This document shows, in pieces, positions 48,076 to 60,330 of a DNA stretch of 64,000 bases. The translations under genes and the position numbers were made by a program. Source of the stretch: Camellia lanceoleosa (Eukaryota; Streptophyta; Magnoliopsida; Ericales; Theaceae); NCBI GenBank assembly GCA_025200525.1, contig CM045758.1, forward strand, positions 169,088,101-169,152,100, given 5' to 3'. The notes under the pieces were generated by a model. The model worked only from the letters and a program-made list of their open reading frames with translations. It searched no databases and was not told where the DNA came from. Each line of letters begins with the position of its first letter. The stretch's first letter is position 1.

Positions 48076-48637
48076 GTAAATTATAATTCCTATCACAATG
48101 CAAAGCATATTTTCTATAGGGACATAATTTTTGAATGATAATATGTGGTTGAGCTGTTACCAAAGTGTTAGATAAGATGTCACATGTTCTGGTCATGATG
48201 TTGAAATCATCTCGATTAGGTTGAGGTTATCTGTAAAAATACCAGAATTCGGGATAAGTGGATAAGGGAATGAGAGATGACTTTAGTTTGGGTAAAGATA
48301 AAGTTCTTAGAGAGTTTATCTCAATGCTATTGGGAGTCAAAGATTAGCAGTAATCTTAAATCCATTGAAGTTAGGCTTCTATTGGGACTAGGTTTGTGTT
48401 GGCTATAAAAGAGAGGCACTCTTATGGGTCTAAGGTATATTTTTTATGCTCTGTCTACTATTGGTTATCTTTGAGAGATATTTGATTACTGACTTGAGTA
48501 TCGGAGTGCCCCTGAGTGGACGAACCACCGCCGGAATCTCTTCTTTTTGTTGACAGGTCGTTCGGGTTTAATCTATTATGTCGATGCTCTCTAGCTAAGT
48601 ACTAGTTTGGCAGTATGGTCAGAAATCGACACACACA
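48076..48637 (+). repeat. 5' LTR of the non-autonomous retrotransposon
   Basis: It matches the right LTR from GGACATAATTTTT through GGCTATAAAAGAGAGGCAC (TATA box), TTGGTTATCTTTGAGAGATA and CCGCCGGAATCTCTT to ATCGACACACACA. It has lost several CpG sites that the right LTR retains. Confidence 0.85.
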
Positions 48638-48672
48638 ATTTGGCACCGTCTGTGGGAAAGAAAGGAGAATAG

Positions 48673-49271
48673 ATGGCTAACGACGGACAGAAAAAAAAGG
48701 TTGGGGACAACACCTCTACTGAGAGTGGGAAACATATTGACCCTGACGTCGAAGAAGACAACTGCAACGAAGAGACTCGTGATAAGAATCACGGAGGAAA
48801 GGACGTCGACCAGGAGGGCAGCGTACCAAAGAAATCGGACCGGAGCAGGTATTATAACGAGGACGACCTCCAAGTATAGAAAGATAGATGCCTACGGAGG
48901 GACGACAAGATAAAGGAAATGGCGGACCTGCAAAAGGTCGTCAATTTCATGATGCAGAACAACGTCATGCAGCCACCGTTCCCGCTACAAGATACGTCGA
49001 TTCCAGTGGCCAAGAAATATGCCTAGAAAGGGGGGCAGAAAACGGTTCCTGTATTCTCTCAGTATGGCGGGACCAAGGGACATTCTCACCGACCTTCGCG
49101 GGAGGTCGGCATGGAGAATCCCAGAAGACATGTCGAACAAAAAAAACCTGCACCAAAGAACATCGAGATGTTCAGAGGAATGAACTATGTTTCGACACGA
49201 CCAATGGAGGGAGGTCCAAAATGACTCACAATGACAGTGGAAGTAGTGTACTAAAGAGGGCTGGAGAATGA
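48673..49271 (+). pseudogene. Gag-like remnant
   Basis: It starts at an ATG 15 bases after the primer-binding region: MANDGQKKKVGDN, an acidic and lysine-rich stretch, a stop at 48879, then in another frame KEMADLQKVVNFMMQNNVMQ, which resembles the start of plant gypsy gag proteins. Further stops follow. There is no capsid core or zinc knuckle. Confidence 0.6.
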
Positions 49272-49284
49272 TGCTTGGGAGTTG

Positions 49285-49830
49285 GAATTTACAAGCTAAG
49301 GTTGGTTTAACACTTGTTGAAATTTTAAGGAAAATTTACAAGTTAAAGTTAAACCGAGGTCATGTTTAACCCTTGTTGAAATTTTAAAAATTTACAAGTT
49401 AAAGTAAAACTGAGGACATGTTTAACACTTGTTGAAATTTTAAAAATTTACAAGTTGAAATTAAACCGAAGTCATGTTTAACACTTGTTGAAATTTTAAG
49501 GAAAATTTACAAGTTGAAGTTAAACCGAGGACATGTTTAACACTTGTTGAAATTTTGAAAATTTACAAGTTGAAGTTAAACCGATGACATGTTTAATACT
49601 TGTTAAAATTTTAAAAATTTACAAGTTGAAGTTAAATCGATATCATGTTTAATACTTGTTGAAATTTTAAAAATTTACAAGTTGAAGTTAAACTGAGGTC
49701 ATATTTAACACTTGTTGAAATTTTAAAGAAAAATTTATAAGTTGAAGTTAAACCAAGGTCATGTTTAACACTTGTTAAAATTTTAAGAAAAATTTACAAG
49801 CTGAAGTTAAACCGGGGTCATGATTAAAGG
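49285..49830. repeat. Tandem array, unit 55-60 bp, nine to ten copies
   Basis: The unit reads TTTACAAGTTGAAGTTAAAC, CGAGGTCATGTTTAACACTT and GTTGAAATTTTAA, with or without GGAAAA. It fills the space between the gag remnant and the right LTR. Confidence 0.9.
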
Positions 49831-49836
49831 AAGGAA

Positions 49837-50436
49837 TGATATAGGTTCCATCACCTCAGGATGCCGAGGTAATAGAACCTATGGGCAGTTATGAGGACAT
49901 AATTTTAAATGACAACACGTGGCTGAGGTGTCACCGAAGTGCCAGCCGAGGTGCCACGTGTCCTCGTCATGACGCCGAGATCATCTCGGCTAGGCCGAGG
50001 TTATCTGCAAAGATACCGGAATCTGGAATAAGCAGATAAGGGACAAGAGTCCTAGAATAAAAGAGGACTTCAGTTTGGGTAAAGATAAGACTCTTAGAGA
50101 GTTTATCACAATCCTACTGGGAGTCCATGATTAGCAGTAATCCTAAGTTCATTGAAGCTAGGCTTCTATTGGGACTATATTTGTGTTGGCTATAAAAGAG
50201 AGGCACCCTCATGGGTCTACGGTATGCTTTTTATGCTCTGTCTAGTGAGTTAAGCACTATTGGTTATCTTTGAGAGATATTTGATTACTAACTTGAGCAT
50301 CGTAGTGCCCCCGGGTGAACAAACTACCGCCGGAATCTCTTATTTTTGTCGACAGGTCGTTCAAGTTTAATCTATTCTGCCGATGCTCTCCAGCTAAGTA
50401 CTAGTTTGGCAGTGTGGTCAGAAATCGACACACACA
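49837..50436 (+). repeat. 3' LTR of the non-autonomous retrotransposon
   Basis: It begins TGATATAGG after a purine run and ends CGACACACACA. It has a TATA box at about 50193 (GGCTATAAAAGAGAGG). Confidence 0.85.
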
Positions 50437-51012
50437 CTTTCCAAAATAAATATTTTTGAAAATTAAGTACATCTAAATTTATAGTGGTATAAAATAGGCC
50501 ACTTGATTCATAAACTTAAATTTAATTTTTTTATCCAAAGATTCAGATGCGAAATTATTATGTTCATAAGGACATAGTTCTGCACAATGACTAAACTACC
50601 TTATATATTTAAAATCATGATGGTTTTTGTTCTACCATCAAACTTCTCTCTCTCTCTCTCTCTAAATCACCTCACTCTCTTTATATGTTCGAAACCTAGT
50701 CTCCGAGTTTGCCATTTTCCATCGGTAGTTCGCCTTCATACCACCATTGACTTAGTCGAACCGGTTCTATATTCACTCCAACACCTCTGCTAGAGCCACC
50801 ATCATAAAGATAGGGATGTTCAAATGATGGAATGAGACTACACTCCCACGGTTGCCAATCCGATGTTAACATCTACGAATCTGTAGATCCGTCTACCCTA
50901 ACCCTAGATCTAAACTACCACCACGCTGCTTCCATCACTCTCTCTCTCTCTCTCTCTCTCTTTATCCTCCTTTGTTCCTCTTAAGATATGAAGCATAACG
51001 GTAGAGAGGAGA
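50437..51012. other. Non-coding DNA with two CT microsatellites
   Basis: CT repeats lie at about 50646-50662 and 50937-50961. No gene is recognised. Confidence 0.55.
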
Positions 51013-51107
51013 TGTGATGCCCCGAGTCCTTTTAAAGCAAATTAAGTGTATTAATCTATATTTTCTATCTCCTCTAATTGTCTTCGTCATAGTTGAGCTT
51101 TTTAAGT

Positions 51108-53512
51108 TGTCACGACCCAAACCCGCCCCTATAGGTTTAGCATCGTAATCAGCCAGTAATCCGTGATTACTACAGGCCTGTTTAACAATACTGACAATAA
51201 TACAATATAACGGGGCTGGCGGAATCCAATCAATAATAACATACATCATCCAATGAGCTATGAGGACCTGAATGGAGATAAACTTTCATGTACATAGCTA
51301 TATTCATAACCATTTATGCCCATATGCATATATACAAGATAAAACATAAGTTAGAGAATTAATTCCATCATCTAGAACAGTATTGACATTAGTCTTAAAA
51401 CATTTTTTTCCCTTAACAAACACAAAAGGGTGAAGTGGAGCCAACCAAAAACGCCTTGACACATGCTAGTTCGGAATCTCGCAATGAGGGACAACAGTTG
51501 GCTTGACAAAACAAGGGTTCAGGTTGACGTCTCTAGCTTTGATCCGGTGCCTGGCCACCTACATATATATAATAAACTGTGAGCTAAAGCCCAGTGAATA
51601 ACAAATGTGTAAAGAGGTTAAGAATGATGTCCTTTACTGTCTTTGAAACAATCGATTAGCATTAGAACACTTCAATCACTATCATTTGTCAATCAATCGT
51701 TCGATTCAATCGATTCAATCAATCTTATTCTTATAGATCATACGTGGTACATCCAATAGCAACAATATACTAGGTCTTAAAAGACTGAACAATCAATTGA
51801 TAGCCATCAAACAATAACACTAGTTCCAAGATTTGGAACTGATAGAGATCTTTGTAATAATAGCAATATCAATAACAATAACGATAACACTACGCTATAG
51901 ATGCCACGAATACAATTCAAAAGAGGATCATCATTCAATCGATAGAAAGTAACCGTTTAGAAATAATGTAATTTATCATTCAGAGAAGAAATACAATTTG
52001 AACATATCTTTACAACATTGTTACTCACAAGGCTCCTAAGACATCGCATTAATGGTTCGGCGTCCGACCTAAACAAATAAAGTCAAGCACAACACAATTA
52101 CAATTGATTTAATTCGGTTACTTGTTTGTCTTTCGGTTTCTCTCATTTGATTATAATTTTTCATTTGGTTATTTCTATTTATTTTTCTTCCATTCCTTTT
52201 TAAATATGGATTACTAGTATTAGGAATAAATTAGATTATTAATCTTCAATTGAAATATGTTTAACTATGTATTAACCAAACTAATTAAATATAAATAATC
52301 TAATCATAAACCAATCTTATTAAGTTTACTAATTACACAATCAAGCCTAAATTAGGCTCATACACATTAAATTTGCAATTATTCAGTCATATTTAAATTA
52401 CTGAATCAGAAACTCATAAATATGCACATTTTGCAATTTCAACTCCATTTTCAAGCAAATCAAGGCCCAAATAATTAATTTTCACATTTATTTCCATAAT
52501 CTTAAACCTAACTCAATTTCAATTGAATTTAATTAATTATCAATTAAGGCTTAATTTGACTACATCTAATTTTATGAACCTAAATCAAATTTTTAATTGA
52601 ATTCTTCTAAGGCTCTAAATATTAAATTAAACTCATTCTTCCATTTTTGAAACTCAATTTCATGAAACATCCATTTTCTTGAACCCAAGCTCTAATTCAT
52701 GCTTAATCTCTCCTTAAACTCCATGAATCATATTTGAAAATAAGTTTAGAATCATTGTTCTCTTGAAAATATGTCATGCATGTAAGGATTATGAATTAAA
52801 TTGATCAATTCTTCAATTTTTTTTCACATGCATGCCTTAAGCTCTCAATTACATGAGCAAATCTCCTATTTAAGGACAAATTCAATTCATTTAAGCTTAT
52901 AACTTGGAAGATGATGTGTAATAGAGCTTCAATATCAAGAATTTGGAATAATTTTTTACCTTAATTGATGCTTTAAGACAAAAAATTTCAGCTTTCTTAT
53001 GGTTCCTCTTCTTCTTCTTTTCCAATTTCTCTTCTATGAGCTCAACTCACTCTTCCTCTCATTTTGTCTCTCTACATGGGTCTGTGAGTATGTGAAAAAG
53101 ATGAACCAAGCACTCTCTCTCTTCCTATGTTAAAAACTGAGTAGTGTTCACATTGTTATTGTCAATAATTAATTCAACTTTAAGCCATTAAATCATTCTA
53201 ATTAAGTTAAATAAAAAAAATCAAGCCATGCAAATTAAATTAATCCTCATCACAATAAAATCTCAATTACACTAAATTTAATTATACGAATGTGAATTAG
53301 GCTCTAATTGCTTAATGAATTATTTAATTATAACTTGTTAACATGAGCGAATCAGACAGGTTTAATTTCTATTCTCACTTATCTGTTCAATCAAGCAAGT
53401 CAATAATTTTTCAAGACAATCAATAGCACTTAATCACATAAACACTCAATTAACAATAAGTATATATTCAAATTAATTTAAATTAATTTTAACTAAGGAG
53501 GTGGTTGTCACA
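51108..53512 (-). mobile_element. Solo LTR, family A
   Basis: It begins TGTCACGACCCAAACCCGCC and ends GGTTGTCACA. Its first 100 bases match, in inverted orientation, the right end of the LTR at 57074-59424 (same GGTTTAGC, GCCAGTAATCC and AGGCCT blocks). Length 2405 bp, no coding region. TGAGC follows the right end and also occurs 9 bases before the left end, so the left junction is slightly odd. Confidence 0.75.
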
Positions 53513-53659
53513 TGAGCCTTGTGTTGTTATCTATTATTCCTTATGATTATTCTTGTATGTATATTTTAGTGTGTTCCGAGATATCATGTTGTACTTTTAG
53601 AAGTTGGATTGGGAAGTTGTGAATATTTTGAGGTTATCCTGTTTCACTTTTAGGTTGAG

Positions 53660-53895
53660 ACCGCTCGAGTGGTGACATCGACCTGCCAGTATCTCGTTTT
53701 GTAATCTGAACTTCTGGGAGCATGTGTTCTTTGCTCGAGCAAAGTTTTTTAATCGCTCAAGCGGTCTTTTGCGATGTGGTAGGGAGATTCTAGAAGTTGG
53801 TATTCTTCGCTCGAGTTATGAATTGTTTGCTTGAACGATTCTCAAATTTGAATTGTTTGCTCAAGTGCAGATTTGGTCACTCGAGCAGTCTGTTC
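53660..53895. repeat. Decayed CTCGAG motif cluster
   Basis: Copies such as CCGCTCGAGTGG, GCTCGAGCAA, CGCTCAAGCGG, TCGCTCGAGTT, GCTTGAACGA and CACTCGAGCAG are decayed forms of CGCTCGAGCG. Most changes are C to T or G to A. Confidence 0.75.
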
Positions 53896-55255
53896 GCAAT
53901 CTGCTCAAAAAAATATGTCAAATCACTCAAAAGTTAAGCCCTTATATTATTTTCTTTCACTTTTCACTTCACTCTCTCACTCTATATTAACTCTCATCCT
54001 CTTTTCTCTCATCTCTCTCTCTATAGACCCTCTACTCACTTTATTTACATCATTGATGTCTCCTTATCTATTGAGATTTCGATTATAGTGCCTTCTTTAA
54101 TTTTGGAGAGCTCATCATGGGCTACGTTGTGTATAGTGGAGATTGAATTTTGACGCCGTTGATTTTGAAACTTTTCATATTTTTCTCTCAAAATCGTGAG
54201 ATAGGGAGTTCTTGGAGTTATATATATGATTTTAGCATGTCTAGTCATTCCTTTTATGATTATAGAAGTATGATGTGGATTTTTTGTAGTGTGGGCTTGT
54301 AAATGTTGATGAAAATGACTTCTCTTATGAGGATGTTCAAATTAGAAATGTTTTATGAATTTATGAAACTCTTGAAAATATATTGTGAGAAGAATCTACG
54401 AAGAATGAAAGAAAAACCTTTTGAGTCAAACCCTAGTTTTGAATAAATTTGGGAAAAAGTGAATTTTGTGAAATATCTACGAAATTGGTGTTAAATTTCT
54501 CAATAACTCGATAGAAATTTCTTTATATTGATCGTGTAATGGAGACATCCATGGGATGAATAATTGTTGTTGTTGAAAAATGTTATTAGCCTAGAAATGG
54601 TATACGTTGGGATATGAATGGAATAGTGATTGTGAATATAAAAAGGTATAAATGTCACATGGATTGTATTTTGTTATGGTTTAAGAGAATCATGGAATAA
54701 TATAAGTTTACTTTGAATAAATGTGGAGATTTATGGAGATATTGTACAAATGAGATACTTATATGCCTCTCATTTTATGCATTTGTATCATTTTAAACAT
54801 TGTTCTATTACTGCTATGCCTTGAAATAAATTTATTGTTTTGAGAAAATAACTGTTGTTATTGAAACGTTTGGGGTAAATACGTTTAGCAAGTCTAGATA
54901 GGGGGTTTAATTGATATTGTTTAAGTTGGCATGAGTGTTCAGGGTGAAAGATTGAAAATACATGCGTAAGAGGTACCACGTGCCTTCTGGTTAGGAGCCG
55001 GTAAAGTGAGGATTCGGTAGTGCTTGTTATGTCTCCTTACAAACACTAGCTTATGAATTACTTGAGTCGTATTTATCACTTCTTTGTCATTATTTGAATC
55101 TTATAGAGAAAATGGACTTTTGAAATAAACATCGCATGTATTTTTAAATAAATATAGATTTTTGATATTTGAACATGGTATGGCATTACATTCATGTAAA
55201 TGAGACTGCTTAACCATATATACTGTGGGTGTTTAGAAAGTTGCTATTTTAGTAG

Positions 55256-55400
55256 TGTCACGACCCAAACCCGCCCCGATAGGTTTAGCGTCGTAACCGG
55301 CCAGTAATCCTTGGATTACCAAAGACCTCTATACAAAATAACATATAATTAGGGGTTGCGAAAGCAAATATATAAAATATACATAGTTGTAGCTTGCCTT
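55256..55400 (-). mobile_element. Fragment of a family A LTR
   Basis: TGTCACGACCCAAACCCGCC and the next roughly 100 bases match the left end of 51108-53512, after which similarity is lost. It is truncated or strongly diverged. Confidence 0.65.
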
Positions 55401-56357
55401 TTTCGCGCCCCCTTTCAGAAGTTTGAAAGAAGCCCTACAGTTTGGACTCCCATAGTTCTGAATCTAATCTCACAGGTGCAATGTGAAATAGATAAACACC
55501 AAAGAGTCCAAATACGACAAATCATTTGGAAAATTGATTTTGAATAAAAAATGCCAAAATTGAACTGCTTGGCCAAATACAGAGTCGCCACCTAAATATT
55601 TTATTTTGGAAAAATATAGGAAACCCATGACTCGTGCCAAAGGCCACGTGTCTGTTACCACCAAGATTGTCTCAGTTCAGGAACTTAGGTACGAGAGGGG
55701 AAGGTCATGAATTGAGCACTCTCGCTCGCCCGATCAAAGATCGGCCTTTACTAATCATGATATGATTTTTATCAACATTATATGCACTTATTCCAGTTTA
55801 TTAGACTAGCATTTACTATGTGATGCGTGCACAAAAGGTATAGACTTGCTTGCCCAATTGGAACAATTCAATTTCATGTTTGTTTTTTGAAAAGGGTTTT
55901 GATTTGCTACTTAACAAAGTGGGCTTAAAGTTTGTGAATTTGCCACTTGGCAAAGTAGGCTTAAACGTACATTCATTGAATTGTTCTAATTCACGCAACA
56001 AGCTTTCATCCACAGACATTTTAACATTTTAACAAGTAAGTATTTAGCCTCATGGCAAGCATGCTAATCATGGCAGTCACTTATATTCATGAAAATATGC
56101 TAAAGCACAAAAAACTCACCTAATACTCCAAGCCAAGATAAAACAAAAGAGTTAGAAAAATATGCATGATTCCTAATTATACAAGATGGCTAATGCAACA
56201 CATGCGATATGCAATTTACTAGGCTCGACTACTAATATGGCATATGAATCAATTTGATAGCATGCGGTCTAAGTACGTATTCAAAGAAATATTGAAATAA
56301 CAATGCAGTTAGAATGATGCGCCGAGCCTCGGTGCATGTAATACAAATGAATGGATG
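55401..56357. other. Unassigned repeat-like DNA
   Basis: It contains AGAGTCGCCACCTAAAT, GGAAACCCATGACTCG and GGTCATGAATTGAGCACTC, which look like non-coding parts of an interspersed plant retroelement. No protein frame is recognised. The sequence resumes at 60244 after the inserted LTR. Confidence 0.4.
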
Positions 56358-57073
56358 CAAACTGTTAAGACCTGCTCCTCGTACCAAAGGGTTAAGTATT
56401 GTGATGGCCAGTAACTGAAGTTACCTTCGGCCAATTCTTGAACAAATTAATAAACGCGAGTGGAAATAATATTCAAGTGATGGTACCAAAATAATTATTG
56501 GAGCTTCTATTTTTATAACAAAATTTATTGACCAAAAAGACCGATATTTACATATAAACATATCATAAAAGTGTTGTATGTGTCTATTCCGCAGCCTCGC
56601 GTCTAAGACTTTCCAAAAGTTATTTCTGAATTGCATTGTTTCATGAAAATTGGTAAACAACTATAAGCACATGGCAGAGTGAGAAATATTATACCAAGAG
56701 TATAAGGGACACAAAATAACCATGGATAGTTATGTAACTAAAATATTTAAGATAACTTAGTTTGAATAAATAATTATTTAATTAGCAAAACTGAGATTAT
56801 GTAAATAAACAACCATAACCACGGTACCAAACAAAACAGAACAAAGGTCACATGAGTGACAGTCAGAACAGAGGTCCGGATTCAATAGGTGGCTCGTACG
56901 GATTATAGAGGTGGCTCCCACAATAGTGTAGCACTTATCTCTGCACAGCATTTTGCTCCGCACAAAACATCAGAATGTAAGTGGATCCATGACGGACAGA
57001 GGGCCACAAAGTGACCAAATAGAAACCGATGGTTATTTAAGTCCCCCAAGGCGTGGGACTCTTGTGGTGATAC

Positions 57074-59424
57074 TGTAACAACCCTCGTACTGATCACCGA
57101 TAAACCACTGAATTACGTACTAATTATTGCTAAACCGAACTGATAATGACTGATAATTGAATTAACTGAAGTACTGAATGGACTGATTGAAATCGAAACT
57201 GAAATCGAATAGTTTATTTATTGAATTGCATGTTGCATCTGTTTAATTGATTGATTATCTGTTTGAATTCGTATGTTTGAACTGTTAATTGAAGGCCTTA
57301 TCGGCGGCCGAATTAGGAACCGTTTAGGGTTTTGGAATCAGTAGAATATTTAGGATTTAATGGTGTATTTATCTGAAAATCGATTAGGGATGATTAAATT
57401 AGATTAAATTAAGTCAATTGCAGAGTTTGAGTTAATTACGATCTTGCCATGTGAGTGGCCCATTTGTGTACTACTATTGGAGGACCTTATTACACTTAAC
57501 AAAAACTTTCATCAGCCATTTTGTTGCCTCGTCACCGAATTATAGAGTGAGAGAGAAAGTAGACTTGAGCTCATCTTGCCATTGTTGAATTTGCTTTGAG
57601 ATTGCTTAGAATTGGTGTATAATTGGCATAATCTAGCTTCCACACCTTGAAATTGAGACTTAGGTAAGTGAATTCATTGTCTTCTTGTTGTCATTGAGCT
57701 CCATCTTGCATGTTCTAGGCTCCATTGTAGAATCAAACCATGAGTTAGTGCATAGAGGTTGATTTATGCTTAAATTGTTGCATGCATGGCTATTTTGGTG
57801 CCTTTGGAAGTTGAATTCATGGTAGATTGTACATGCATGTTCATGTTTGAACTAAAGTCCATGTTTTCATTTTGTTTTCCAACTATTGAGCTCATTAGAG
57901 CAAGATTTGAAGTTTGATTTTGGTTTAAAACTCATGCATTGCATGTTTTGAAAGTGTTCTTGAAATGGGTTTGAATTTTGGATTTACTTGACTCACCTTT
58001 AGGGCTTGAATTCATAAATTGGCTTTTGAAACTTGTCCTACAATGTTTTGGGATGTATTTTCCAGAATTTGAGCCCAAGGGGTCGAGTTTTGAGTGAGAG
58101 AATGCTTGGTTTGAGCTTGGAAGGCAACTGAAATTCAGATTTGGCTTTCGCTTCGAGCGAAGGATTCTCGCCGAGCGACCAACGTTTTTCTCGAGCCACG
58201 CCGAGCGAAGGATTGGTGGCTCGGCGTAAAATCGAGCATCCAAGATTTTTACTATTTCATCGCACCGCTCGGCGAAGGATTGTTCGCCGAGCGAAGCCTT
58301 TGATTTTGCACCCTCGCTCGAGCGAAGGAAGGCTCGCCCGAGCGAGACCCTGTTTCGAGAACTTTTGAAAAATGCCTTCCAATATTTTGCATCCTCATCC
58401 CATCCTAGGCATTCTTAGGCCTAGTTTAAGGCATCTTAATGAGGATTTAGACATAGAACCACACCGAGGAAATTTAGGGATTTAATTATTATCCTTCCGA
58501 TCGTGAACTTAGTGTGTGTTCTATTTGTTAACCTGCTTAGGGTTGGCTCTCGGGACGCCGCTCTAGTCGCTTTAGCCCAATCTCTGTGAGTAACAATTGT
58601 GTAAAGATATGTTCAAAATGGTTATCTTTTGAATAATGAATCGCATTGTTTATTGAACGATATTGTTTCTTGAATGAATGTATATCTCAGATTCGAATCA
58701 GACAGGCATCCTTAGCATTGATTCTTATCATTCTGAGCTCTGTCGGTTTCCTTGAGGAACCGTACTGTTTACTGATTGATGGCCATCATTACTGTTGGGT
58801 CTAGTAAGGCCCGGTCCTTTTGGACCTACTGTTTATAGGCTAATGGATGTACCACATATGACTGATTGACTGAAATACTGTTTAATGAACTGATTTCATT
58901 ACTGTAAGGACATTCATTCATAACCTCTTTACGCTTTACGTTATTCACTGGGCTTTAGCTCATTGTTATATATATATGTAGGTTCTCAGCAGCCAGACCG
59001 GAGCTAGGAGCGTGGGTTGTTCCCCAGTTTTGTCAAGCCAGCCTATGTGCCTCACTGCGAGGTTCCGAGTTGTCATGCTATGGCTTGGGGTGTTTTTGTG
59101 TCCCCCATCGGTCTCCTTACTGTGTTGTACGATCGTATAGACTGTCTACTGTTTTACGGCACTGTTATCGAGGGATTAGTTCCCCGTACTGTATGATTGT
59201 AAATGATTGTATAGACCGTACTGTTTTGAACTGTATAAATGCATAAAAAAATGTTTTTGACATACAGATTTTCACAGCTCAATGGACACTAGTTATTTAC
59301 TGTATTGGCTTCCGCCAGGCCCTGTACTCTGTTGACTGTATTACTGTTCTGTAGGCCTTCGGTAATCTCGGATTACTGGCCAGTTACGGTGCTAAACCCA
59401 TAGGGCCGGGTTTGGGTCGTGACA
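57074..59424 (+). mobile_element. Solo LTR, family A, nested in the family B LTR
   Basis: It starts TGTAACAACCC, ends GGGTCGTGACA, and is flanked by GATAC at 57069-57073 and 59425-59429. Length 2351 bp. It has a CTCGAG/CCGAGCGA cluster and, later, GGGCTTTAGCTCA followed by a TA run, as in other family members. It is opposite in orientation to 51108-53512. Confidence 0.93.
58140..58350. repeat. GC-rich cluster of CGAGCGAAGG and CGCTCGAGCG motifs
   Basis: Copies include CTTCGAGCGAAGGATT, GCCGAGCGAAGGATTG, CGCTCGGCGAAGGATTG, TCGCCGAGCGAAGCC and CGCTCGAGCGAAGGAAGG. They pair as short inverted repeats around palindromic cores, at the same relative place in the LTR as in family C. Confidence 0.8.
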
Positions 59425-59915
59425 GATACTTACAAAAAATAATTGTTTATAAGGTCATTGTCAAATATTCTTTAAAATATAAACAAACATATCCACGGGT
59501 TTCATTTTAACAAATAGAGTTTAGAAATTAAACCACGTAACTGAAATATTAATATAATTTATAATAACTTATAAAACATAACTTGTATAAAATAAATATG
59601 GTAAGTCAAAACATATGTAAAATATATTATGGTAACTCAAGGTATAATATAACTCACCTTAATATTGACCCTTACTACTTTCTTTTTATTTTTACTACCT
59701 TTTCACGGTTATTTCTGGGAGGTAAGAGCCATATCCGGTCAACACGTGGCAACTCAAAGATTTGCTCAGGATTTATACTTATCTTAATAAATATTTAAGA
59801 TAATTACACTTTGGCCCAGTTTTGTAATATAACTATATAAATAAATTAATCCCTAATTAAATTACACTCTATTGTATACCAATAAAAAATTAATTATTTA
59901 TTTTACTACCACACC

Positions 59916-59917
<2 letters not shown>

Positions 59918-59996
<79 letters not shown>
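59918..59996. repeat. TTA microsatellite
   Basis: About 26 uninterrupted TTA units in the family B LTR. The homologous place at about 16187-16202 has only four or five units. Confidence 0.95.
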
Positions 59997-59997
<1 letters not shown>

Positions 59998-60330
59998 TAT
60001 TTATTCTTACTTTTATATTTATTTATTTACTATCTTTAACTTTAATATGGCCTAATTAGTATTATAATTTCATATTTCTGTTAATTTGGCCCCAAATAAT
60101 AATCCCTAATTAATCTCATATTTGATAATCCAATGCCAAATTAGATTATGTATTTATTATTATTTATTTAATAATATATTATTACATACAACCATAATAT
60201 AAAATTTAAGGGATAACTTAAATTTTCGGATTGTTACACAAACATGCGATATACTAATTAAAACGTGAAGCTCCTAATCTAACCATCGTAAGCGGATAAA
60301 TAAAAAGGAAAAAGACGTAGGGCTGGAAAT

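Larger units (their letters stand above)
48076..50436 (+). mobile_element. Non-autonomous LTR retrotransposon with gag remnant
   Basis: Two related LTRs (about 48076-48637 and 49837-50436) enclose a primer-binding-site-like TTTGGCACCGTCTGTGGG at about 48639, a short gag-like frame and a tandem array. A purine run (AAAGGAAGGAA) precedes the right LTR. There is no protease, integrase or reverse transcriptase, so it must rely on a partner element. I could not find a clean target duplication, and the left border is approximate because the LTRs have diverged there. Confidence 0.85.
51013..55255 (+). mobile_element. LTR of family C, interrupted and incomplete
   Basis: It starts TGTGATGCCCCGAG and, after the inserted LTR at 51108-53512, continues with the layout of 16902-19199: a cluster of CTCGAG motifs at 53660-53890, a CT-rich promoter-like part at about 53960-54030, then GGGCTACGTTGTG, which matches GGGCTACGTTTTG at about 17610. 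The expected GGGCGTTACA end is missing. The sequence stops where another LTR begins at 55256. Confidence 0.65.
56363..60238 (-). mobile_element. Solo LTR, family B, split by a family A solo LTR
   Basis: It starts TGTTAAGACCTGC, ends GGATTGTTACA, and is flanked by CAAAC at 56358-56362 and 60239-60243. Apart from the insertion at 57074-59424 it aligns with 11407-16349 along its length, for example GGCCAATTCTT, AGACTTTCCAAAAG, AACCACGTAACTGAAAT and ATTAACTATTTATTTTACTA-like ends. It contains a TTA microsatellite. Confidence 0.88.

Noticed and set aside
48060..50445. Target duplication of the non-autonomous LTR element
   Set aside because: Bases flanking the two LTRs do not match over 5 bp, and the left border is uncertain.
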